Shown here piece by piece: positions 53,697 to 62,089 of a stretch of 64,000 nucleotides of DNA. A program made the translations under genes and the position numbers. The DNA is taken from assembly GCA_013215095.1 (NCBI GenBank), contig JABSPM010000006.1, positions 1 to 64,000 on the forward strand. The letters are read 5' to 3'. Within the stretch, counting starts at the first letter, position 1, and each line of letters opens with the position of its first letter. This DNA comes from Flavobacteriaceae bacterium (lineage in GTDB: Bacteria; Bacteroidota; Bacteroidia; Flavobacteriales; Flavobacteriaceae). Under the pieces are notes generated by a model. The model was not told the DNA's origin. It ran no database searches and worked only from the letters and a program-made list of their open reading frames with translations.

Positions 53697-53705
53697 CATT
53701 TTATT

Positions 53706-53736
53706 ATTGACTATGCAAAGGTTTTCACTATTTTTG
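53706..53736 (+). promoter_or_regulatory. Predicted promoter of the acyl-CoA dehydrogenase gene
   Basis: ATTG (53706-53709), a 19-bp spacer and TATTTTTG (53729-53736) fit the Bacteroidota promoter consensus. The ATG is 62 bp downstream. Confidence 0.65.
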
Positions 53737-53798
53737 CTTATAATTTTTTTCAAACACACGAATTGTATTTGATATTTACAAACAGCAAACTATAACAA

Positions 53799-54977
53799 AT
53801 GAAACCAGATTTATTTGAAGCTCCAGATTATTACCAACTAGATGATCTTTTAACTGATGAGCATAAATTAGTAAGAGATGCCGCAAGAGAATGGGTAAAG
53901 CGTGATGTATCTCCAATTATTGAAGACTATGCACAACGTGCAGAATTTCCAAATCAAATTGTAGATGGCCTAGCCGAAATTGGCGCTTTCGGTCCTTATA
54001 TTCCTGAGGAATATGGTGGTGCTGGATTAGATCAAATTTCTTACGGTCTAATTATGCAAGAAATTGAACGTGGAGATTCTGGTGTACGAAGTACAGCTTC
54101 TGTACAATCTTCCTTGGTGATGTATCCGATATGGAAATATGGCTCTGAAGAGCAACGCAAAAAATACTTACCAAAACTAGCTTCAGGAGAATGGATTGGT
54201 TGTTTTGGCTTAACTGAGCCAGATCATGGCAGTAACCCTGGAGGCATGACTACCCACTACAAAGATATGGGAGATCATTATCTTTTAAATGGTGCTAAAA
54301 TGTGGATCTCAAATGCACCTTTTGCACAAGTTGCTGTGGTTTGGGCAAAAAACGAGGAAGGTCGTATTCATGGATTAATTGTTGAACGTGGTATGGAAGG
54401 TTTCTCTACTCCTGAAACTCACAATAAATGGTCATTAAGAGCTAGCGCCACTGGAGAATTGATTTTTGATAATGTAAAAGTTCCAAAGAAAAACTTGTTA
54501 CCTAATAAATCTGGATTAGGCGCTCCTCTAGGGTGTTTAGATTCTGCACGTTATGGTATTGCTTGGGGGGCTATTGGCGCTGCTATGGATTGTTATGACA
54601 CTGCTTTACGTTACAGTAAAGAGCGCACACAGTTTGGCAAGCCAATTGGACAATTCCAATTACAACAAAAGAAATTAGCTGAAATGATTACAGAAATTAC
54701 TAAAGCGCAATTATTAACATGGCGTCTTGGGGTACTTAGAAATGAAGGTAACGCAACATCTGCACAGATTTCTATGGCGAAGCGTAATAATGTAGATATG
54801 GCAATTAATGTTGCTCGCGAGGCAAGACAAATGCTCGGAGGAATGGGTATTACTGGCGAATATAGCATCATGCGTCACTCTATGAACTTAGAAAGTGTTA
54901 TTACCTATGAAGGTACACATGACATCCATTTATTAATTACTGGATTCGATGTTACTGGATTAAACGCATTTAAATAG
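53799..54977 (+). CDS. Glutaryl-CoA dehydrogenase-like acyl-CoA dehydrogenase
   Basis: This 392-residue FAD flavoenzyme has the acyl-CoA dehydrogenase blocks GCFGLTEPDHGSNPGGM (FAD/substrate loop), KMWISNAPFAQVAVVWAK, RTQFGKPIGQFQLQQKKLAEM and MLGGMGITGEYSIMRHSMNLE, and the catalytic glutamate in ITYEGTHDIHLLITG. The YEGTHDIH form and overall sequence match glutaryl-CoA dehydrogenases, which act in lysine and tryptophan breakdown. It has its own promoter and terminator. Confidence 0.9.
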   Translation: MKPDLFEAPDYYQLDDLLTDEHKLVRDAAREWVKRDVSPIIEDYAQRAEFPNQIVDGLAEIGAFGPYIPEEYGGAGLDQISYGLIMQEIERGDSGVRSTASVQSSLVMYPIWKYGSEEQRKKYLPKLASGEWIGCFGLTEPDHGSNPGGMTTHYKDMGDHYLLNGAKMWISNAPFAQVAVVWAKNEEGRIHGLIVERGMEGFSTPETHNKWSLRASATGELIFDNVKVPKKNLLPNKSGLGAPLGCLDSARYGIAWGAIGAAMDCYDTALRYSKERTQFGKPIGQFQLQQKKLAEMITEITKAQLLTWRLGVLRNEGNATSAQISMAKRNNVDMAINVAREARQMLGGMGITGEYSIMRHSMNLESVITYEGTHDIHLLITGFDVTGLNAFK

Positions 54978-55031
54978 TAGTCCAACATATTTTATGACTA
55001 TTTTAAGTCATAAATCTATTTTAAACAATAT

Positions 55032-55065
55032 AAAAAAAGCTCTTCCGATTGTAAGAGCTTTTTTT
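55032..55065 (+). terminator. Terminator after the acyl-CoA dehydrogenase
   Basis: AAAAGCTCTT / AAGAGCTTTT stem with an 8-nt loop and T run. Confidence 0.88.
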
Positions 55066-55148
55066 GTAAAGCTATAGCATGTGGTATTATCCTAAGCTTA
55101 TATGATTTATCTGCACTAAAACTGACAATTTTTAATTACATTTATCCT

Positions 55149-56048
55149 ATGTCTTCAAAAACCAGATTAGATAAGGCTTATATTAATGCCAAAGTTATAT
55201 CTTTTAATGACAATGACAAGTTTATTCTATTTAGCGATTGTCATAGGGGCGATAACAGTTTTGCCGATGACTTTGCCAAAAATAGAAACCTCTATTTCCA
55301 CGCCCTAAAACACTATTACGAAAAGGGATTTCACTATTGTGAACTTGGAGATGGAGATGAGTTATGGGAAAACACTAAGTTTAGTAACATCCTAAATGCA
55401 CATAAAAACGTATACTTACTCCTGAAAAAATTTCATGAAGAACAGCGTCTTCATATGATTTGGGGCAATCATGATATGGTATATCGTAACCCCCATTATG
55501 TAGAAAAGCATCTATCATCTTATTTTGATCCTAAAACAGACCACAATGAACCTTTATTTTGCGGCATTCAATACCATGAAAGTATCATCTTAAAACATGC
55601 TGAAACGAAACAAGAATTATTTTTATTACACGGTCATCAAGCAGACTGGTGGAATTTTCTATTTTGGAGATGGAGCAGATTTATGGTACGTGCGCTATGG
55701 AAACCCCTAAATGTGATGGGAATTGCAGACCCAACTAGTCCTGCTAAAAACTACAAAGAACTCATAAAAGTTGAGCGTAAAACAAAACAATGGATTGCTG
55801 AAAACAAGAACTTAATGACCATAATTGGTCATACACACAGACCTCGTTTTCCTGAACCTGGAAATATTGCTTTTTTTAATGCTGGTAGCTGTATCCACCC
55901 TAGAAGCATTACTGGTATTGAAATAGAACATGGCGAAATATCGTTAATTAAGTGGAATATTGCTACCAAAGATGACGGCACACTTCAAATTAAACGCAGG
56001 TTACTAGAAGGTCCGCAAAAACTTTCCAATTATAACACAAATTCATAA
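55149..56048 (+). CDS. Calcineurin-like metallophosphoesterase
   Basis: This 299-residue enzyme has the five metallophosphoesterase motifs in order: FSDCHRGDNSF, ELGDGDELWE, WGNHDMVY, LLHGHQADWWN and IGHTHRPRF. They bind two metal ions. It lacks a signal peptide. The arrangement resembles UDP-2,3-diacylglucosamine hydrolase-like phosphoesterases, but substrate specificity is not readable. A DUF1853 gene follows after 3 bp. Confidence 0.87.
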   Translation: MSSKTRLDKAYINAKVISFNDNDKFILFSDCHRGDNSFADDFAKNRNLYFHALKHYYEKGFHYCELGDGDELWENTKFSNILNAHKNVYLLLKKFHEEQRLHMIWGNHDMVYRNPHYVEKHLSSYFDPKTDHNEPLFCGIQYHESIILKHAETKQELFLLHGHQADWWNFLFWRWSRFMVRALWKPLNVMGIADPTSPAKNYKELIKVERKTKQWIAENKNLMTIIGHTHRPRFPEPGNIAFFNAGSCIHPRSITGIEIEHGEISLIKWNIATKDDGTLQIKRRLLEGPQKLSNYNTNS

Positions 56049-56051
56049 TAG

Positions 56052-56852
56052 GTGTCCATACTTCAAAAACGATATGATGGCTTTTTGCAAACACCAACTT
56101 TATGGAAAGGCAATACGGTTTTTAATTTGCAACAATTTGAAATCACGCCTTTATTTTCAAAAATCAACAGACCCATTAACAATACATTAAGACTAGGCAA
56201 ATATGTTGAACGCTTGGTTGATTTTCAATTGCTTCAAGATGATACAATTTCGATAATAGCTCAAAACATTCAAATTCAAGACGCTAAAGTTACGGTAGGA
56301 GAATTAGATTGTCTTATTCAAAAAGACCAACAACCCATTCACTTAGAAATTGTTTATAAATTCTATTTATACCAACCGAATATGGGCGTTGATGAAATCA
56401 CACGTTTTATTGGTCCAAATAGAAAAGACACACTAGTCAAAAAACTTCACAAACTAAAGACCAAGCAACTACCTCTACTTCATAACAATAGCTGCACACC
56501 TTATTTGAAACAACACAAACTTAAGGCGCAAAGCATTTCACAACAAGTTTATTTTAAAGCGCAACTATTTATCCCTTATAGCCTGCCATATCTTCAATTA
56601 AAAACACTCAATTCAGATTGTATCATTGGTACATATATTACTCCAGAAGAACTTGACTTTTTTAAGGATTATAAATTCTATATTCCTCATAAGAAAGATT
56701 GGTTAGTACAACCTCATACTCATGTAAATTGGATGAATTTTGACCATTTTAAATTCATCCTAAAATCTTATCTACTGGATGAATTTTCGCCATTATGTTG
56801 GATAAAATCCAAAAATGGCAGATTACAAAAAAGTGTTTTTGTTTGGTGGTAA
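56052..56852 (+). CDS. DUF1853 family protein
   Basis: This 266-residue protein begins at a GTG, 3 bp after the phosphoesterase stop. The core VGELDCLIQKDQQPIHLEIVYKFYLYQP is the DUF1853 hallmark and resembles a PD-(D/E)xK nuclease-like strand-turn (E-x-D ... E-x-V-x-K). The family function is not established. It is co-transcribed with the phosphoesterase. Confidence 0.83.
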   Translation: MSILQKRYDGFLQTPTLWKGNTVFNLQQFEITPLFSKINRPINNTLRLGKYVERLVDFQLLQDDTISIIAQNIQIQDAKVTVGELDCLIQKDQQPIHLEIVYKFYLYQPNMGVDEITRFIGPNRKDTLVKKLHKLKTKQLPLLHNNSCTPYLKQHKLKAQSISQQVYFKAQLFIPYSLPYLQLKTLNSDCIIGTYITPEELDFFKDYKFYIPHKKDWLVQPHTHVNWMNFDHFKFILKSYLLDEFSPLCWIKSKNGRLQKSVFVWW

Positions 56853-56856
56853 AGTA

Positions 56857-56891
56857 AAAAAGCTTCCCAATTAATTAGGAAGCGCTTTTTA
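56857..56891. terminator. Terminator between convergent genes
   Basis: AAAAAGC-TTCC ... GGAA-GCGCTTTTT can pair with one bulge. It can serve both directions. Confidence 0.65.
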
Positions 56892-56908
56892 AACATCTTA
56901 TTTTCTTC

Positions 56909-57241
56909 TTAAAATTCTGGTGCAAGTTCTATCTCAAGACCATCTAGCTCTGGTGTAATTTGAATTTGACAGCCCAATCGGCTGTTATCTTCGACATAAA
57001 AGGCTTCACTTAGCATCGCTTCTTCTTCATCGTGCATTTCAGGCAATTCATGATCAGATTTCACATAACATTGACAAGACGCACACATTGCCATACCACC
57101 ACAAACACCTATAGTTCCTTCGGGAGCAAGCTCGTAGGCGCGTACGACTTCCATGATATTCATTGCCATATCAGTGGGTGCTTCTACATTGTGCGTTACA
57201 CCATCTCTATCTGTGATTTTTATATTTATATCCTGATCCAT
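56909..57241 (-). CDS. 2Fe-2S ferredoxin, adrenodoxin type
   Basis: This 110-residue electron carrier has the cluster pattern C-x5-C-x2-C in GVCGGMAMCASCQCY and a fourth Cys in SRLGCQIQI, as in ISC-type and adrenodoxin-like ferredoxins. It follows the ferredoxin-NADP reductase gene by 43 bp on the same strand, so the two likely form an NADPH-to-ferredoxin couple. The nearby mrp and nfu genes suggest it feeds Fe-S cluster assembly or another biosynthesis. Confidence 0.92.
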   Translation of the reverse strand: MDQDINIKITDRDGVTHNVEAPTDMAMNIMEVVRAYELAPEGTIGVCGGMAMCASCQCYVKSDHELPEMHDEEEAMLSEAFYVEDNSRLGCQIQITPELDGLEIELAPEF

Positions 57242-57284
57242 GCTCTGATATAAGACGAGGAGAACTTACCTTAAAAGATACAAA

Positions 57285-58340
57285 CTACTCTATTGCTTTA
57301 ACCACCGCCTTTGGAGCTTCTTTTCTGGTTCCATCAAAACCATCTACTCCTGCTACGGTTGTGTATTTTAACACATATTTTTTGTTTGGATGTATAATTT
57401 TATAAGCGGCTTGACACATTAAGGTTGCTTCATGAAACCCACAAAGTATCAATTTTAACTTTCCTGGATAATAGTTACCATCTCCAATTGCAAAAATACC
57501 TGGAATATTAGTTTGATAATCTAACGCATTATTAACTTTTACAGCATTTTTTTCGATCTCTAGCCCCCAATTGGCTATTGGACCTAATTTTGGTGACAAC
57601 CCAAATAATGGTATAAAATGATCTGTTTCTAAACGCATCGGATCTTGATCCTTCTTTGTAACCTCAACGCCTTCAATTTTACCATTACCATAAATTTTTG
57701 TGATCTCAGCTGGTGTTATTAAATTAAGTTTACCTTTATTCTTTAATTCCTGTACTTTTTCTACTGAATCTAGATGTCCTCTAAACTCATTTCTTCTATG
57801 CACCAAAGTGACCTTTGACGCCACATCAGAGAGGAAAATACTCCAGTCTAGAGCAGAATCACCACCACCAGCAATAACCACATTTTTATTACGATACAGT
57901 TCTGGTTCTTTGATCATATATTCCACACCTTTGTCTTCGTAGAGATCTAAATCACTCAAAAGTGGTTTCCTAGGCTCAAAACTACCAAGTCCACTTGCAA
58001 TAGCAACCACTGGTGCTTTGTGTTGTGTTCCTTTATTAGTAGTTACAATAAACATACCATCCTCTTGTTTCTCAACATGATCAGCACGTTCTCCAAGTGT
58101 AAAACCAGGTTCAAACTGTTTACACTGTTCTAATAAATTTTTTGTAAGGTCTCCCGCCAAAATTTCGGGAAATCCAGGAATATCATAAATTGGTTTTTTT
58201 GGATATAATTCTGTACACTGCCCTCCTGCCTGAGGTAGTGCATCTATTAAATGACACTTTAATTTTAATAAGCCAGCCTCAAAAACGGTAAACAATCCTG
58301 TTGGTCCAGCTCCTATAATAATAATATCTGTTGTAATCAT
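57285..58340 (-). CDS. Ferredoxin-NADP reductase, thioredoxin reductase-like (YumC type)
   Basis: This 351-residue flavoprotein has two Rossmann motifs: IIGAGPTGLFTVFEAG for FAD at the N-terminus and VIAGGGDSALDWSIFLSD for NADPH (about residues 160-175). It has FAIGDGNYYPGKLKLILCG near the end, as in YumC-type reductases, and lacks the CxxC redox pair of thioredoxin reductase. The ferredoxin gene directly downstream is the probable partner. Confidence 0.92.
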   Translation of the reverse strand: MITTDIIIIGAGPTGLFTVFEAGLLKLKCHLIDALPQAGGQCTELYPKKPIYDIPGFPEILAGDLTKNLLEQCKQFEPGFTLGERADHVEKQEDGMFIVTTNKGTQHKAPVVAIASGLGSFEPRKPLLSDLDLYEDKGVEYMIKEPELYRNKNVVIAGGGDSALDWSIFLSDVASKVTLVHRRNEFRGHLDSVEKVQELKNKGKLNLITPAEITKIYGNGKIEGVEVTKKDQDPMRLETDHFIPLFGLSPKLGPIANWGLEIEKNAVKVNNALDYQTNIPGIFAIGDGNYYPGKLKLILCGFHEATLMCQAAYKIIHPNKKYVLKYTTVAGVDGFDGTRKEAPKAVVKAIE

Positions 58341-58408
58341 GGATTTTAATAGTTTGCAAGTGCAAAATTAATGCGCCGCCCTAAATAAGAATAGTAATAA
58401 ACGTCAGA

Positions 58409-58651
58409 TTAAGCCTCCACGTTTATCACTGCTTCAATTTGCGGAGCATATTTCTTAATTGTCATCTCAACTCCAGACTTCAAAGTCATTTGGTTGACAC
58501 TACAAGATGTGCAAGCACCGTGAAGTTGTACCTTAACTAACTTATCATCTTCTATAGTTATTAATGATATATTACCGCCATCACTTTCTAAAAATGGACG
58601 TATTTCTTCTAGTGCTTTTTCAACATTATTTCTTATTTCTTCTGAAGTCAT
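58409..58651 (-). CDS. nfu: NifU C-terminal domain protein (Nfu-type Fe-S carrier)
   Basis: This 80-residue protein consists only of the Nfu domain: EEIRPFLESDGGNISLI and the cluster-binding GACTSCSVNQMTLKSGVE (CxxC). Such proteins carry and deliver Fe-S clusters. It is 6 bp after the mrp gene on the same strand. Confidence 0.95.
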   Translation of the reverse strand: MTSEEIRNNVEKALEEIRPFLESDGGNISLITIEDDKLVKVQLHGACTSCSVNQMTLKSGVEMTIKKYAPQIEAVINVEA

Positions 58652-58657
58652 TGCGTA

Positions 58658-59794
58658 TTATGATTTAGACGCTGGACCACATCCAGCCATTGTTGTAATT
58701 TTTATTGCTTCCGTTGGAGGTAAGCTCTTGTTTCTTTTTACTACTTCTCTAACAATACCCTTGGTTAGCGCATTAAACGCCTCTGCTAATGGTGTTGCTG
58801 TTTGCAATGCAGCAGGTCTTCCAACATCACCTGCTTCTCTAATACTTTGTACAAGAGGAATTTCTCCCAAATACGGTACTTTCAAATCTTCTGAAAGATT
58901 CTTTGCTCCCTCTTTTCCAAAGATATAATATTTATTATTAGGCAATTCTTCAGGCGTGAAATATGCCATATTTTCAATAATTCCTAATACGGGCACATTA
59001 ATACTATCTTGTTGAAACATTGCGACGCCTTTTTTTGCATCAGCTAAGGCTATATTTTGCGGTGTACTTACTACTACAGCACCAGTTATTGGCAGTGCTT
59101 GCATAATGCTTAAGTGTATATCTCCTGTCCCTGGAGGCAAATCAATTAATAGAAAATCCAATGCTCCCCAATCGGCATCAAAAATCATTTGGTTCAAAGC
59201 CTTTGCCGCCATTGGACCTCTCCAAATTACTGCTTGATTTGGTTGTGTAAAAAAGCCTATAGACAATACTTTTACGCCATAGTTTTCTACAGGTTTCATT
59301 TTTGATTTTCCATCAATTGTTACTGCTAATGGTCTATCATCTACAACGTCAAACATAATTGGTATTGATGGTCCATAGACATCTGCATCTAGAACACCAA
59401 CATTAAATCCCATTTTCGCCAAAGTAGCAGCTAAATTAGCAGTCACTGTAGATTTTCCTACACCGCCTTTACCAGAAGCAATAGCTACAATATTTTTAAT
59501 CCCAGGAATTGCCTTTCCTTTTATTTCATTTGTTGGGGGTGCTGGCGCTTCTACTCTTACGTTCACTTTTACTTTTGCCTTTGCATAGACCTTATCATGA
59601 ATTACTTTCATGATATCCACTTCGGTACGTTTTTTTGCTTGTAAGCTTGGGTTTTTGATTGTAATTTCAACAATTACCTCATCTCCAAAAACTATTATAT
59701 TTTTAATTGCTTCGCTATCGACCATATTCTCTCCTTCGCCAGGAACAGTAATGGTTTTTAATGCATTTAAAATATCGTTTTTATTTAATTTCAT
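58658..59794 (-). CDS. mrp: Mrp/NBP35-type Fe-S carrier P-loop ATPase
   Basis: This 378-residue protein has an N-terminal DUF59/MIP18-like domain (about 1-85), a P-loop ATPase with the deviant Walker A IASGKGGVGKSTVTANLA, GVLDADVYGPSIPIMF and DFLLIDLPPGTGDIHLS, and a long C-terminal tail. The family holds and transfers Fe-S clusters. The usual CxxC of the C-terminal region is not evident (MAYFTPEELPNNKYYIFG replaces it); the only cysteine near the end is in MAGCGPASKS. It is first in the run mrp, nfu, ferredoxin reductase, ferredoxin. Confidence 0.93.
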   Translation of the reverse strand: MKLNKNDILNALKTITVPGEGENMVDSEAIKNIIVFGDEVIVEITIKNPSLQAKKRTEVDIMKVIHDKVYAKAKVKVNVRVEAPAPPTNEIKGKAIPGIKNIVAIASGKGGVGKSTVTANLAATLAKMGFNVGVLDADVYGPSIPIMFDVVDDRPLAVTIDGKSKMKPVENYGVKVLSIGFFTQPNQAVIWRGPMAAKALNQMIFDADWGALDFLLIDLPPGTGDIHLSIMQALPITGAVVVSTPQNIALADAKKGVAMFQQDSINVPVLGIIENMAYFTPEELPNNKYYIFGKEGAKNLSEDLKVPYLGEIPLVQSIREAGDVGRPAALQTATPLAEAFNALTKGIVREVVKRNKSLPPTEAIKITTMAGCGPASKS

Positions 59795-60145
59795 ATGATT
59801 CGCAGAACATCAACCTAAACTCGCTAACATTCAATATATTATATTCTTTAAGTCAAAAGAATGACATTAATTTCTATTCGTTTTTTCTAATTGCAAATAT
59901 ACTGCTAATAGTTCAAATTGAGAAGTCAATCGATTGTTTTGATTTATATCTAAATTGGGTTTATTTAATCTACCAGTTATTTAAAAAACTCTAAAATTCA
60001 TCCAAACCATTTTACACCTGATTTTCAAATACATAGACCCCAAAACACACTTCTACACTAACAAAATTCAATCTAAGACTATCGCTATTTTCCTAAAAGC
60101 AAAGCATTACTCCCAACCATTCATTAGATCTCGGTAATACGAATG
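59795..60145. other. Gap upstream of mrp
   Basis: About 350 bp of AT-rich sequence with no gene; it should hold the mrp promoter. A frame at 59761-59994 on the plus strand is hydrophobic noise overlapping mrp. Confidence 0.45.
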
Positions 60146-60303
60146 TAATCCCATTTTTCATTTAAATGTACTGTAAAAAAAGATTGTTTTCTTTACATAA
60201 AACAGAAAATGAAAGCACAATTGCAGCTACGGATTCTTTTTATACTGAAAGAGAAAGGGCAAAAAGGTGTTTTATTTATATCATTTCAAATAGAAAGTAG
60301 AAT
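60146..60303 (-). repeat. Dispersed repeat, family B, inverted complete copy (about 158 bp)
   Basis: Read on the minus strand it aligns along its whole length with 50015-50170, including the internal GCTGCAATTGTGCTTTCATT block corresponding to GCTGCAGCTATGCTTTCATT. The ends (TTCTACTTTCTATTTGAAAT and AAATGAAAAATGGGATTA) are diverged inverted repeats. Confidence 0.75.
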
Positions 60304-60398
60304 AAAGCATAAGGTTTTATCGTTTTTAAACATGTCACCATGGTTAAAATACAAGCTTATCAAATGACTATTGTTGAATACTTAGGCGGACTTATAAC

Positions 60399-60728
60399 TT
60401 ACATTAATTCTATAGAAGGGTTCCAAAAAATTTCAGTCATATTTTGAACTTGATTATCCACAATCTTTACACCTTCGCTTTCTAAAAGCTGTTGCATTAG
60501 TTTTGTACCTTCAAAGTGATGTTTTCCAGTGAGTAAACCTATTCGATTTACAACGCGATGCGCTGGTACATCTTTATGACAAGAATTCATGGCATAGCCG
60601 ACCATCCTAGCGCTTCGTGCTGCGCCCAAATACTTTGCAATAGCCCCGTAAGTAGTAACACGACCGTAAGGTATTAAGCGTGCAACTTCATAACAGCGCT
60701 CAAAAAAATTTAATGATTTAGGTTCCAC
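60399..60728 (-). CDS. Alkyltransferase-like protein (MGMT family without active Cys)
   Basis: This 109-residue protein has the MGMT DNA-binding domain: FFERCYEVARLIPYGRVTTYGAIAKYLG and RMVGYAMNS with the DNA-flipping Tyr/Arg. The active-site PCHR is replaced by PAHRVVNR (Ala56), so it cannot accept alkyl groups. Such proteins flag alkylated guanine for nucleotide excision repair. It starts with a GTG that overlaps the stop codon of lysE by one base (TAGTG). Confidence 0.9.
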   Translation of the reverse strand: MEPKSLNFFERCYEVARLIPYGRVTTYGAIAKYLGAARSARMVGYAMNSCHKDVPAHRVVNRIGLLTGKHHFEGTKLMQQLLESEGVKIVDNQVQNMTEIFWNPSIELM

Positions 60729-61357
60729 TACATATCCTTTAATATATTAATCAAAGTCAAGATTGCTATTAACCCCGTAATGCTACCAATGCAATAGTTC
60801 ATGTTTTTTTGAGATGTAAACGCTTTATCTTTTATTTTATCGAAGAAAAAAATGTAAACATACAGCATAACAAAGGTTCCCATTGCCGAACCTGCAACAT
60901 AAGACATAATATTAGTTTGCTTAAAATTTAACCAACCAAAAGACGCCAAAGTTACTGTCATATAAGCTTGATATGGTATTGGAAACACATTAAGACTTGA
61001 CAATAACATACCATGAAAAAATCGACTATGTTTACTTTTTACATGGGTTACCATCTGAGTTTTTGGTTGCTGCCTTGCCACAATTAAAAAATAGACGGTA
61101 ATTAAAATAAAAATAATTAAAGCGACCCGTTTTAAAACATCAATCGTATCTGGATGATGACTCAAATAACGTGCAAATATCGCTCCTATATAAGTTTGCA
61201 CGCAAACAACTACACATACACCAATTGAGAACACAACGCCTCTTGAAGCCCCTTCTTTTAAGCTAATTTTTGCAGCTGTCATATTAAGCAAACCCGGAGG
61301 AATAACACCGAAGCATGCTAAAATGAGACCAATAAAAAAGATAACGGTAATATCCAA
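60728..61357 (-). CDS. LysE family translocator
   Basis: This 209-residue membrane protein has six helices and the N-terminal GVIPPGLLNMTAAKISLKEG motif of the LysE/RhtB amino acid exporter family. A MTVTLASFGWLN segment lies in the middle. The substrate is unknown. It lies between trmB (2-bp gap) and the alkyltransferase-like gene (one-base overlap), a mixed-function minus-strand operon. Confidence 0.86.
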   Translation of the reverse strand: MDITVIFFIGLILACFGVIPPGLLNMTAAKISLKEGASRGVVFSIGVCVVVCVQTYIGAIFARYLSHHPDTIDVLKRVALIIFILITVYFLIVARQQPKTQMVTHVKSKHSRFFHGMLLSSLNVFPIPYQAYMTVTLASFGWLNFKQTNIMSYVAGSAMGTFVMLYVYIFFFDKIKDKAFTSQKNMNYCIGSITGLIAILTLINILKDM

Positions 61358-61359
61358 AC

Positions 61360-62031
61360 TTACTTAATTTTGAATCTAATATACGTAATTGCTTTATCAT
61401 GCTCCAAATATTGAGACTCATAAAAGGTTTGAATTGCAGTTACCTCTTCTGGACTCCCTTCTTGCCTATACACATCATGATTAGCATACAACACCTCATG
61501 CCCTTCTCCATGCAATAACCCTAAGGTATAGCCATGCATGAATTCACTATCTGTTTTAAGGTTCATAACCCCATCTGGTTTTAGTACTTTTTTATACCGC
61601 TGTAAAAATGAGGTATTGGTCATTCTATGCTTGGTACGCCTATATTTTATTTGAGGGTCTGGAAACGTAATCCAAATTTCATCCACTTCATTTTCTGCAA
61701 AAACATATTCTAGCAATTCTATTTGTGTTCTAATAAATGTGACATTAGAAATATGTTCTTCTACGGCAGTTTTGGCACCTCTCCAAAAACGCGCACCTTT
61801 GATGTCAATGCCAATGAAGTTCTTTTCTGGGTATCGCTTTGCTAATCCAACGCTATACTCCCCTTTTCCGCAACCAAGCTCTAGTACGATTGGGTTATCA
61901 TTTTTAAAAAACGAGAGCCACTGCCCTTTATGCTTAAAATTACCATTAACCAGCTCTTCTCGTGTTGGTTGTATTACATTTGAAAATGTATCGTTCTCTT
62001 TAAAGCGTTTTAGTTTATTTTTGCTACCCAC
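61360..62031 (-). CDS. trmB: tRNA (guanine-N7-)-methyltransferase TrmB
   Basis: TrmB forms m7G46 in the variable loop of tRNAs. The protein of about 223 residues has the SAM motif VLELGCGKGEYSVGLAKRYP, NFIGIDIKGARFWRGAKT, and EIWITFPDPQIKYRRTKHRM, the family's catalytic and tRNA-binding blocks. I prefer the GTG at 62031 (then GSKNKLKRFKEN, the usual flavobacterial start) over a TTG at 62052. It is first in a three-gene operon with lysE and the alkyltransferase-like gene. Confidence 0.93.
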   Translation of the reverse strand: MGSKNKLKRFKENDTFSNVIQPTREELVNGNFKHKGQWLSFFKNDNPIVLELGCGKGEYSVGLAKRYPEKNFIGIDIKGARFWRGAKTAVEEHISNVTFIRTQIELLEYVFAENEVDEIWITFPDPQIKYRRTKHRMTNTSFLQRYKKVLKPDGVMNLKTDSEFMHGYTLGLLHGEGHEVLYANHDVYRQEGSPEEVTAIQTFYESQYLEHDKAITYIRFKIK

Positions 62032-62074
62032 TGTTATTTTAAATTTTGACAAAATTAAGCAAACATTTTAGAGT

Positions 62075-62082
62075 TACCTTTG
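62075..62082 (+). promoter_or_regulatory. Possible -7 box before the glycosyltransferase
   Basis: TACCTTTG matches TAnnTTTG and lies 8 bp before the ATG, implying a very short leader. A TTTG is present 26 bp upstream, further than the usual 19-20 bp. Confidence 0.35.
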
Positions 62083-62089
62083 TTTTTAC

